Made by a program: the position numbers and the translations under genes. 8,250 nt of DNA from Pseudomonadota bacterium (GTDB lineage: Bacteria > Myxococcota_A > Polyangia > Haliangiales > Haliangiaceae), in the NCBI GenBank assembly GCA_023430775.1, contig JAEYYY010000277.1, positions 1-8,250 on the forward strand, read 5' to 3'. The first letter of the stretch is position 1. Every line of letters starts with the position of its first letter. Under the pieces are notes generated by a model. That model had not been told where the DNA came from. It made no database searches and was given only the letters and a program-made list of their open reading frames with translations. Below are positions 1 to 5,844 of this stretch, piece after piece.

Positions 1-190
1 CCACCAGCTCGAACAGCGCGGTGTCGGCGAGCGCCGAGGCGGCCGCGCGATCGCGTGCGGCCTCGTCGCCGGCAGCTCGTTCGGCGGCCTCGAGCTTCGG
101 CGCCGCCGCGCGCAAGCGAGTCGCGACCGCGGCGTACCGCTCGCTCGCGTCGGAGAACATCATCGGCAGATCGTCGGTCGACAGCAGCAT
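1..190 (-). CDS. N-terminal fragment, probable acyl-CoA dehydrogenase family protein (runs off left edge)
   Basis: Last visible gene of the left-hand operon; only the first 63 codons are present, reading off the window edge with no stop. The ATG at 190 lies 3 bp after the stop of the crotonase gene, with GGAG overlapping that stop as ribosome binding site, so the two are surely co-transcribed. The visible part is Ala/Glu/Arg-rich and helical, ending in a pattern (LADTALFELV) that resembles the end of the first helices of acyl-CoA dehydrogenases, where 'LaeaGLFgltvP' is usual. If correct, it would be a flavoprotein acting on a CoA thioester made or used by its neighbours. No FAD- or substrate-binding residues are visible. 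The gene is well supported; the family is a context-driven guess. Confidence 0.55.
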   Translation of the reverse strand, partial: MLLSTDDLPMMFSDASERYAAVATRLRAAAPKLEAAERAAGDEAARDRAAASALADTALFELV

Positions 191-193
191 CGC

Positions 194-1006
194 TTACTCC
201 GTCGGGGCACCGCGGAACCGCGGAGCGCGCCGGCCCTCCTTGAACGCCGCGTGTGCCTCGGCGAAGTCGGGATGCTGCATGCACAGCGCCTGTGCCTGCG
301 CCTCGGCCTCGATGGCCTCGGCGAGCGCCATCGTGTGCTCCTGCTCGATCATCTGCTTGGTCATCGCGTGCGCGAACGCCGGACCGCGCGCGAGGCGATG
401 CGCCCACTCCTGCGCCATCTTCACGCACGACTCGCCATCGGGCGTGACGCGATTGACGAGCCCGATCGCGAGCGCGCGCTCGGCGTCGATGATGTCGCCG
501 AAGAACAGCAGCTCGCTCGCGTGGCCGAGCCCGACGATCCGCGGCAGCAGATACGTGATGCCCATGTCCGCGCCGCACAGGCCGACCTGGGGGAAGATGA
601 AGCCGAACCGCGCGGTCGCGCAGGCGATGCGGAAATCGCTCGCGCACGCGATCACCGCGCCTGCCCCGACGGCCACGCCGTTGACGGCCGCGACCACCGG
701 CCGGCGACACTGCCGCATCGCGCGGATCAAGCGACCGGTCGCGCGGGTGAACGCGAGCAGCGCGACCGTGTCGCGCCCGAGCAGGTGCTTGATGATGTCG
801 TCCTGATCGCCGCCCGAGCAGAAGCCGGCGCCGCGCCCGGTGATGATGATGGAGCGCACGTCGTCGTGGTGGCTGAGATCCTCGAACGCCTGCGCCAGCT
901 CCTGGTAGACCTCGAACGTCAGCGCGTTGCGGCGCGCCGGCCGATCGAGCGTCAGCGTGCAGACGCCGTGATCGAGCTCCGATGCAAACGATGTCGACGT
1001 GATCAT
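194..1006 (-). CDS. Crotonase-superfamily protein (enoyl-CoA hydratase-like, both canonical catalytic Glu absent)
   Basis: A 270-residue crotonase-fold enzyme, acting on a CoA thioester in the cytoplasm. The start at 1006 overlaps the RidA stop (ATGA) and has GAGGAG 8 nt upstream; longer open frame upstream lies within the RidA gene. Visible family features are the first oxyanion-loop motif GFCSGGD (61-67), AAVNGVAVGAGA (106-117), CASDFRI (121-127) and the helix after GADMGI (145-150). In classical enoyl-CoA hydratase, Glu144 of GGGCELA and Glu164 of QPE are the catalytic pair; here the matching positions are Val118 and Gln140. Asp147 sits where other crotonases place alternative acids. The C-terminal AEAQAQALCMQ (235-244 region) resembles, from memory, crotonases encoded beside aminobenzoyl-CoA/salicylyl-CoA monooxygenase-reductases. 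Family very sure; simple water-adding activity is doubtful, and hydrolysis, isomerisation or ring opening of an aryl-CoA intermediate is possible. Confidence 0.93.
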   Translation of the reverse strand: MITSTSFASELDHGVCTLTLDRPARRNALTFEVYQELAQAFEDLSHHDDVRSIIITGRGAGFCSGGDQDDIIKHLLGRDTVALLAFTRATGRLIRAMRQCRRPVVAAVNGVAVGAGAVIACASDFRIACATARFGFIFPQVGLCGADMGITYLLPRIVGLGHASELLFFGDIIDAERALAIGLVNRVTPDGESCVKMAQEWAHRLARGPAFAHAMTKQMIEQEHTMALAEAIEAEAQAQALCMQHPDFAEAHAAFKEGRRAPRFRGAPTE

Positions 1007-1410
1007 GCGCTCTTCTCCTCGATGTACGCGATCGCCTCGATCTCGACCAGCGCGCGCGGCTCGACCAGCCCGGCGACGCCGACCAGCGCCATCGCCGGGT
1101 AGTGCTTGCCGAAGCGCTCGCGCCACAGCTTGCCGAGGTCGTTCACCGCCGCCGTGCGATACGCCGGGAGATCGGTGACGAACACCGTCATCGCCGTGAC
1201 GTCCTCGGGCCTGCCGCCGGCCGCGCGTACCACCGCGAGCACGTTGTCGAGCGTCGCCGCGAACTGCGCCGCCATGCCCTCGGGGAAGTTGCCCTGGGTG
1301 TCCCACGCGATCTGACCACCGACGTGCAACGGCACGCCGCGCCCGATCCGTCCGTTCGAGTAACCCCGCGGCTTCGGCCAGTCGGGAACGCTGACTTCTT
1401 CAGAGCTCAT
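1003..1410 (-). CDS. RidA/YjgF/UK114 family protein lacking the canonical catalytic Arg
   Basis: A 135-residue protein of the Rid family, small trimeric proteins whose type member hydrolyses reactive enamines/imines to keto acids and ammonia. Family signs are GYSNG near residue 17, VGGQIAWDTQG (30-40), the helix TLDNVLAVVRAAGG (53-66) and the closing strand VEIEAIA (122-128). Aligning PAMALVGVAGL (105-115) with E. coli RidA PARSCVEVARL puts Met107 at the Arg105 position, while Glu124 matches Glu120. Rid subfamilies without this Arg are known not to be standard imine deaminases, so the substrate is probably different, perhaps a CoA-bound enamine rather than an amino-acid imine. The start at 1410 is 6 bp after the SDR stop, with GAGG overlapping that stop. 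It also overlaps the crotonase start by 4 bp, so the pair may be translationally coupled. Confidence 0.93.
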   Translation of the reverse strand: MSSEEVSVPDWPKPRGYSNGRIGRGVPLHVGGQIAWDTQGNFPEGMAAQFAATLDNVLAVVRAAGGRPEDVTAMTVFVTDLPAYRTAAVNDLGKLWRERFGKHYPAMALVGVAGLVEPRALVEIEAIAYIEEKSA

Positions 1411-1416
1411 ACGACC

Positions 1417-2172
1417 TCATTTCATGATCGCTCCGCCGTCGATCACGAGCGTCTGGCCGTGAATGCCGCGCGCGTCGTGCGAGCACAGCATCAGCGCCGC
1501 GTGCGCGACCTCCTCGGGCTGGATCATCCGGCGCTGCGGGCTCATCGCCGCCAGCGACGTCCGCGCCTCGTCGAGGCTGCGCCCGGTCTTCTGCGCGATC
1601 CGCGTCACCGCCTCGTCGGCCATCTGGGTCTCCACCCAGCCGGGACACAGCGCGTTGATCGTCACGCCGGTGCGCGCGAGATCGATCGCGAGCGCGCGGG
1701 TCATGCCGACCATCGCGTGCTTCGCCGCGCAGTACGCCGCCGTGTAGCCATAGCCCGACACGCCCGCGTTGGAGGCCACGTTGACGATCCGGCCCCACCC
1801 CGCCTTGATCATCCCGGGCACGAACACGCGGGTGACGCGAAACGGCGACGTCGCATCGAGCTCCATGATGCGGTCCCACATCTCGTCGGTGGTGCGCTCG
1901 AGCGACGCACTCTCGGCGATGCCGGCGTTGTTGACCAGCACGTCGACGTGCCCCGCCGAGGACATCGCCGCGTCGGTGGCCTTGCGATCGAGCAGATCGA
2001 CCTGCATCGCGACGCCGCCGACCTCCTTCGCCACCGCATCGAGATCGGTCTTGTTGCGCCCGCACACGATGACGCGCGCCCCGGCGCCCGCCAGCGCCTT
2101 CGCGATCGCCGCGCCGATGCCGCGACCGCCGCCGGTGACGAGGGCGAGCTTGCCTTCGAGGATGCGAGTCAT
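1417..2172 (-). CDS. SDR-family NAD(P)-dependent oxidoreductase
   Basis: First gene of the left operon: a 251-residue classical short-chain dehydrogenase/reductase. The start at 2172 places the Rossmann strand at the N-terminus and has AAGG upstream; open frame to 2394 is only antisense to the amidase. Motifs: TGGGRGIG (13-20) for the dinucleotide, NNAG (81-84), catalytic Ser134, Tyr147 and Lys151 (YCAAK), and PGWVETQ (177-183). Arg39 after the second strand, instead of Asp, favours NADP(H). The tetrad Asn is replaced by Asp106 (MELDATSPF). The segment IAQKTGRS (192-199) and QPEEVA resemble, from memory, SDRs of aminobenzoyl-CoA-type clusters, annotated there as 3-hydroxyacyl-CoA or 3-hydroxybutyrate dehydrogenases. 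The likely job is oxidation or reduction of a hydroxyacyl-CoA or cyclic keto intermediate; the exact substrate is unknown. Confidence 0.94.
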   Translation of the reverse strand: MTRILEGKLALVTGGGRGIGAAIAKALAGAGARVIVCGRNKTDLDAVAKEVGGVAMQVDLLDRKATDAAMSSAGHVDVLVNNAGIAESASLERTTDEMWDRIMELDATSPFRVTRVFVPGMIKAGWGRIVNVASNAGVSGYGYTAAYCAAKHAMVGMTRALAIDLARTGVTINALCPGWVETQMADEAVTRIAQKTGRSLDEARTSLAAMSPQRRMIQPEEVAHAALMLCSHDARGIHGQTLVIDGGAIMK

Positions 2173-2219
2173 CGGGCGGACCTTACTACTATCGAGCGCC
2201 CGCGATATAGAGTCCGCGC
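2173..2219. promoter_or_regulatory. Divergent promoter region between the catabolic operon and the amidase
   Basis: Only 47 bp separate the two start codons, and it contains an AT-rich patch unusual for this DNA (2183-2192 and 2205-2213). Towards the amidase, TAGAGT (2208-2213) stands exactly 6 nt before the ATG, a leaderless-type TANNNT arrangement. Towards the SDR, AAGG precedes the ATG as ribosome binding site, and a GATAGT on the minus strand (2193-2188) is a possible but weak -10. GCGGAC (2176-2181) and GTCCGC (2212-2217) form an inverted repeat that brackets the region and could bind a regulator, though 6-bp arms this GC-rich may be chance. No consensus -35 is visible. Confidence 0.45.
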
Positions 2220-3650
2220 ATGCAGCTCGCCGACCTCGACGCCACCGCGTGCGCCGAGCTCGTGAGGAGCGGCGCCGCATCACCCGCAGAGCTCGTCGAT
2301 GCGGCGATCGCGCGCATCGAGCGCTCGAACGCCGAGCTCGGCGCCGTGATCGTGCCGCTGTTCGACGACGCCCGCGCCGCCGCGAAGCAGCCACCGCCGG
2401 GGCCGTTCCGCGGCGTTCCGATCCTGATCAAGGATCTCAACCAGCACGTCGCGGGTGCGCTTCACACCGAGGGCCTGCTCCCTCTCCGGCGCGCCGCTCA
2501 CCGCACGCCGCGCGACTCGCACCTCGTCGCCACGCTGCGCCGCGCCGGCTTCGTGATCGTCGGCAAGACCAACACGTCCGAGCTCGGTATCGTGCCGACC
2601 ACCGAGAACCTCGCGTGGCCGCCGACGCGCAATCCCTACGACCTCGCGCGGTCGCCCGGCGGCTCGAGCGGCGGCAGTGCCTGCGCGGTCGCCACCGGCA
2701 TGGTGCCCGTCGCGCACGCCACCGACACCGGCGGCTCGATCCGCATCCCCGCGAGCGCGTGCGGCCTCTACGGTCTCAAGCCGTCGCGCGGCCGCGTCTC
2801 CTACGCGCCGACCCACGGCGATCTCCATGGCGGCCTGGTCTGCGATCACGTCGTCACCCGCAGCGTGCGCGACTCCGCGGCGATCCTCGATCTGATCGCC
2901 GGTCCGCAGCCGGGCGATCCGTACGCCGCGCCGCCGCAGCTCACGCGTTACGCCACCGAGTTGGTCGCTCCGATGCGCCCGCTCCGCATCGGCTTCGCGA
3001 CCCGCTACCTGTCGTCGGATGGCGCGATCGTCGACTCGCATCCCGATTGCGTCGCCGCGGTCGATCACGCCGCGAAGCTCCTCGCGTCACTCGGCCACGT
3101 CGTCGAGCCGGCCGAGATCACCGCGCTTCACGATCACGACTGGGCGCCGCGCTTCCTCACGATCTGGGCGACCAGCGTCGCCACCGATGTCGCCGCCGCC
3201 GGCCACGCGATCGGTCGTCCGCTCGAGAGTCACGAGGTCGAGGTGCTGACGTGGTCGCTCGCCGAGCTCGGCCGGCTGATCACCGCGCCCGGTTACTCCG
3301 AGGCCTGGCGCTGGATGCACGGTGCGGCACGCCGGATCGCCGACTTCTTCACGACCTACGACATCTGGTTGACGCCGACGATCACCTCGCCGCCGCCACC
3401 GCTCGGCTCGTTCCGCTCGCCGCCCGACGATCCACTCGCCGCCGCGTTCGCCGCCGCGAAGCTGACGCCGTTCACCACGCCGTTCAACGCGACCGGCCAG
3501 CCGGCGTGCTCGGTGCCGCTGTCTCGCAACGCGGCCGGCCTCCCGATCGGGATCCAGCTCGCCGCCGCGTACGGTCGCGAGGATCTGCTGTTGCGGCTGT
3601 CCGCGCAGCTCGAGGTCGCGCAGCCGTTCGACCACGCGGCATCGCAGTGA
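2220..3650 (+). CDS. Amidase-signature family hydrolase
   Basis: A 476-residue serine amidase of the amidase-signature family, which cleaves C-N amide bonds through a Ser-cisSer-Lys triad. All three residues are visible: Lys71 (ILIKD), Ser149 of the GGSSGGS loop (147-153) and nucleophile Ser173 in DTGGSIRIP (169-177). The 24-residue spacing between the two serines matches FAAH and GatA. CGLYGLKPSRGRV (181-193) and the closing segment around FNATGQPACSVPL and GIQL are typical. Length is normal for free-standing amidases. The central motifs resemble 6-aminohexanoate-cyclic-dimer hydrolase-like members, but substrate cannot be read from sequence. No signal peptide is seen, so it is cytoplasmic. 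No GatB or GatC lies next to it, arguing against a tRNA amidotransferase. It is divergent from the catabolic operon, so an amide substrate feeding that pathway is possible. Confidence 0.95.
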   Translation: MQLADLDATACAELVRSGAASPAELVDAAIARIERSNAELGAVIVPLFDDARAAAKQPPPGPFRGVPILIKDLNQHVAGALHTEGLLPLRRAAHRTPRDSHLVATLRRAGFVIVGKTNTSELGIVPTTENLAWPPTRNPYDLARSPGGSSGGSACAVATGMVPVAHATDTGGSIRIPASACGLYGLKPSRGRVSYAPTHGDLHGGLVCDHVVTRSVRDSAAILDLIAGPQPGDPYAAPPQLTRYATELVAPMRPLRIGFATRYLSSDGAIVDSHPDCVAAVDHAAKLLASLGHVVEPAEITALHDHDWAPRFLTIWATSVATDVAAAGHAIGRPLESHEVEVLTWSLAELGRLITAPGYSEAWRWMHGAARRIADFFTTYDIWLTPTITSPPPPLGSFRSPPDDPLAAAFAAAKLTPFTTPFNATGQPACSVPLSRNAAGLPIGIQLAAAYGREDLLLRLSAQLEVAQPFDHAASQ

Positions 3651-3810
3651 CTTCTTGGCGATGACGCCGGTCCTATGTCTGCATTCGCGCAACAAAGGCG
3701 ATCGTCCGATCAGCCGCGTGCCTGCTGCCGACCGCCAAACGACCGACTACATCGATCCTGATGATCCGCGCGGCTTCGAGTTGAGCAGTTCGTTCGCCGA
3801 CGCGGTGCTC

Positions 3811-5115
3811 TCATTTGGCAATGAGCATCGTCTTGGTGATGATGACACTCAACGAGGGCGATCCGTTGACCGAGAAATCCCCATCCTGAGTCGCGATCAG
3901 GAGTTGTCCTGCGGCGCCTCCGCCACCGCCAAATTGCTCACCAGTCGTGCTGCAGGTCCCTGACGTGCACTTGATCTGACCTGCCTCTGGTGGAAGTGTC
4001 ACCGTCCCACCATTTCCCGCTGACTTGTCGATGCACTTCGGGCCCGCTGCCGGGAACGTCGTTCGCGTACCATCTGCGCCGTTTGCTCCACACCCACCAC
4101 CGCCACCACCGTTGGCAACAATTCCCGTCGACGCGCCGTCGAAGCTGACCGTTGGGGCCTCGATAACAACGATGCCGCCCGACCCACCGCCGGCACTCGC
4201 TGCCCCTCCACCACCGCCAACATCGATCATCCCACGAGCCGACAACTCGACGGCGGTTCCGGCTACGATCTGCACGCCACCTCCACCTGCTCCGCCTGGC
4301 CTGGTTCCCGCGGTAACCTCCAATGAACCTCCACGGCACCCACCAACTAGTGGCGTGGACGTTGGAATTGGAGCCCCTCCTTCCCCGCCACCGGGAGTAG
4401 AAAGAGATCCCCCTCGGCCGCCATTTGTGGCATTGCCGCCGCCGCCGGCTCCGCTTGCAGAACAGACGAGCGTGCAACCCGGTGCGGTCGCCGTCGTCAC
4501 GCCAACACAGACGGCTGGATCTTCTTGCGCGCCGGGCCCGCTCAGATCCGCATCCGCGCTCGCGTCGATCACGCCCAGAATCACGACTGACTCGAATGCG
4601 ACGAAAGCGATCGCGTGTGAGCCGGTCACCCTGACATCGTCGATAATCCAGTTATGGGCGAAGAAAGCACGAATGGACGAGCCGCCGTCCTGTTCGACCA
4701 CCAACGACGGCACCGAGATCTGATTACCGACGACGTCTTGGACTGTGCCTGTTGTGGTATCGACTCGGGCGGAAGCAGGAAGAACTACCTCCGATTCACT
4801 CTCCGACATAGCGAATGCGGCGCCGAGGCCGTTCGATGGTTCGAAGGTGAAGCAGCGCTTCTCGCTCGCGCACATCAGCGCGCAGGTAGAGGTGACAGTG
4901 GACCTGCCATCTGGCGCGCAGCTTGTAAGCTGATCGCCAACACACGCAAGGTTCTCTCCGGCTGTGCAGCCGCAACGATCGACGGGACAACCTTCGGGTA
5001 CGGGGATGCAAGCATTCGCAGTGCCGTCGAACTCACCGGTGACGTCACATATAGGGCGTCCGGTGGTTGTGCATTCCGCGTCTGAGGCACAGAATTGCGG
5101 GTTTTTTCGGTGCAT
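3811..5115 (-). CDS. Glycine-rich, Cys-rich extracellular protein (body of a frameshifted secreted protein)
   Basis: A 434-residue frame with no recognisable enzyme domain. Residues 9-88 are Cys-rich (C9, C15, C23, C36, C43, C48, C50, C58, C66, C78, C82, C88), as in secreted disulfide-bonded domains. Residues about 95-190 are beta-strand-like, with an acidic DASADAD turn (184-190). The rest alternates poly-Gly runs with strands in a repeating pattern, for example GGGGVQIVAGTAVELSARGMIDVGGGGG split by turns, and again around 314-340, suggesting a beta-helix-like or fibrous surface protein. Read from ATG 5115 it lacks any export signal, yet an in-register signal peptide lies just upstream in another frame (start 5189), separated by six A at 5102-5107. 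One extra base there would give a 459-residue precursor. Adhesin, sheath or matrix roles are guesses. GC is lower than in the flanking enzymes. Confidence 0.72.
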   Translation of the reverse strand: MHRKNPQFCASDAECTTTGRPICDVTGEFDGTANACIPVPEGCPVDRCGCTAGENLACVGDQLTSCAPDGRSTVTSTCALMCASEKRCFTFEPSNGLGAAFAMSESESEVVLPASARVDTTTGTVQDVVGNQISVPSLVVEQDGGSSIRAFFAHNWIIDDVRVTGSHAIAFVAFESVVILGVIDASADADLSGPGAQEDPAVCVGVTTATAPGCTLVCSASGAGGGGNATNGGRGGSLSTPGGGEGGAPIPTSTPLVGGCRGGSLEVTAGTRPGGAGGGGVQIVAGTAVELSARGMIDVGGGGGAASAGGGSGGIVVIEAPTVSFDGASTGIVANGGGGGGCGANGADGTRTTFPAAGPKCIDKSAGNGGTVTLPPEAGQIKCTSGTCSTTGEQFGGGGGAAGQLLIATQDGDFSVNGSPSLSVIITKTMLIAK

Positions 5116-5189
5116 GCCGAGGACGCAAGGAACCCCACAATGAGCAACGCCCGCATAGGTGCGATGCTACCGGATCTGTTCTCGATCAT
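5102..5189 (-). other. Out-of-frame signal-peptide segment belonging to the Gly-rich protein
   Basis: On the minus strand an ATG at 5189 is preceded by AAGGA (5199-5195) 5 nt away, the best ribosome binding site in the window. It opens a frame with a short charged start, a second Met at 5156 and the hydrophobic stretch ALLIVGFLASSA ending in Cys26 (Cys15 from the second Met). This is a good export signal, although the lipobox is imperfect (Ser rather than Leu at -3), so signal peptidase I cleavage is also possible. In this frame the sequence then reads TEKTRNS and loses all Cys-rich character, whereas the -1 frame entered at the A6 run gives TEK-NPQFCASDAEC, a natural continuation. The segment is thus the true N-terminus, disconnected by one base. 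Confidence 0.7.
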
Positions 5190-5213
5190 GCCTTTCCTTC
5201 GAACCACGCCGGC

Positions 5214-5241
5214 TGAGGTTGCGATCGAATTCGCAACCTCA
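5214..5241. repeat. Perfect 11-bp inverted repeat between the two secreted-protein genes
   Basis: TGAGGTTGCGA (5214-5224) and TCGCAACCTCA (5231-5241) are exact complements around the 6-nt loop TCGAAT. It lies 43 bp past the lipoprotein stop and 24 bp before the ATG at 5189, both on the minus strand. Neither side has a T-run, so it is not a textbook intrinsic terminator. It could weaken read-through between the genes, protect mRNA ends, fold in the leader of the Gly-rich gene, or be a protein-binding palindrome. The structure is certain; the role is not. Confidence 0.6.
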
Positions 5242-5284
5242 TGGATTGGCTAGAGTCTCGAACCGCTTACCGCATCATAAGGGC

Positions 5285-5806
5285 CTACTGACAGGCGTTG
5301 CCGATCACGGGACCATCCATGGTCTCTCGCAGCGGAGTCGTACACATCAGCGCTCCCGGGCAGGTACCGTCGCACTGACCAGCCGGACAGATCTGGTTCG
5401 CCGGCATCGAAGTGAGATCCTCACAGATCACCGCACAGAAAGGCCGCGGATTCGCACCGCCCTCCTCGGAGACGGTCAGAATACAGGCCGCCTTGCCCGA
5501 TCCCGAGTAATCGGTCGCGCATGTGTCGCCTGCACCGGTCGTACAGGTCTTCGAGCACCACGGGTTCGTCGCGCCTTGCAGGTTCAGACACTCGAAGCCG
5601 GCCGGGCAATCGCCCTGCGGGTTGTTCGCGTCGGGCGTGCACGTCGTGCCAAGGGCGGACGTACCCATGTTCGTCGGGCCGTCGGGCTGCGGGCCGACCG
5701 GACCGTCGGGGATCGGTTGATCGTCGTCGTCGCCACCGTTGCCACCGCCGCCACCACCACCACACGCGTAAAGACAGACCGCGGCCACGAGCAGGATGCT
5801 TCTCAT
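5285..5806 (-). CDS. Cys-rich lipoprotein with Gly/Asp/Pro linker, function unknown
   Basis: A 173-residue predicted lipoprotein. The start at 5806 gives a compact signal MRSILLVAAVCLYAC with a good lipobox (L12-Y-A-C15), so Cys15 would be acylated and the protein anchored to a membrane on the outside. A low-complexity spacer follows: a Gly run (16-25), Asp26-29 and a Pro/Asp/Gly stretch to about 44. The globular part (50-173) has 14 cysteines (56, 67, 73, 84, 88, 96, 108, 124, 128, 140, 145, 149, 155, 172), enough for seven disulfides, with phrases such as CPAGFECLN that recur in myxobacterial Cys-rich surface proteins. No enzymatic motif is seen. An alternative ATG at 5833 would add nine residues and more positive charge. 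No clear Shine-Dalgarno; TACGTT lies 8 nt upstream. It may share transcription with the Gly-rich gene downstream. Confidence 0.85.
   Translation of the reverse strand: MRSILLVAAVCLYACGGGGGGGNGGDDDDQPIPDGPVGPQPDGPTNMGTSALGTTCTPDANNPQGDCPAGFECLNLQGATNPWCSKTCTTGAGDTCATDYSGSGKAACILTVSEEGGANPRPFCAVICEDLTSMPANQICPAGQCDGTCPGALMCTTPLRETMDGPVIGNACQ
5721..5763. repeat. Trinucleotide-repeat tract coding the Asp/Gly linker of the lipoprotein
   Basis: On the plus strand 5721-5732 is four copies of TCG, read on the minus strand as GAC/GAT codons for the Asp run. 5741-5763 is a run of CCA/CCG units read as GGT/GGC codons for the Gly run. Both encode the flexible spacer just after the lipidated Cys. Such tracts can change length by whole codons without breaking the frame. 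Confidence 0.6.
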
Positions 5807-5814
5807 CGCGCGGT

Positions 5815-5844
5815 AACGTACCTGCAACGTCATCCCGGTTGCAG
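5815..5844 (-). promoter_or_regulatory. Putative promoter/operator of the lipoprotein gene
   Basis: CTGCAAC (5822-5828) and GTTGCAG (5838-5844) form a perfect 7-bp inverted repeat with a 9-bp spacer, upstream of the lipoprotein start at 5806. Directly next to it on the minus strand is TACGTT (5820-5815), a TANNNT -10-like hexamer 8 nt before the ATG. A dimeric regulator bound to the repeat would cover the -35 zone. The alternative start at 5833 falls inside the spacer, which would argue against an operator if that start is used. Both signals are short and unproven. Confidence 0.3.

Noticed and set aside
1007..1306. Upstream extension of the crotonase frame
   Set aside because: The extra 100 residues are antisense-free but lie wholly within the RidA gene in another frame; ATG 1006 has GAGGAG and an ATGA overlap.
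1102..3664. Long plus-strand frames antisense to the SDR and in another frame of the amidase (1102-2265, 1769-3664)
   Set aside because: Arg/Ala/His-rich translations typical of shadow frames in high-GC genes; the SDR and amidase frames carry complete catalytic motifs.
3806..3827. Small hairpin at the 3' end of the Gly-rich gene (TCATT/AATGA with flanking TGC/GCA)
   Set aside because: The stem is short, bulged, AT-rich and not followed by a T-run, so it is not convincing as a terminator.
3655..3963. Plus-strand open frame of 102 residues after the amidase
   Set aside because: It overlaps the 3' end of the convergent Gly-rich gene by about 150 bp, has no ribosome binding site, and its residue mix looks like random translation of this DNA.
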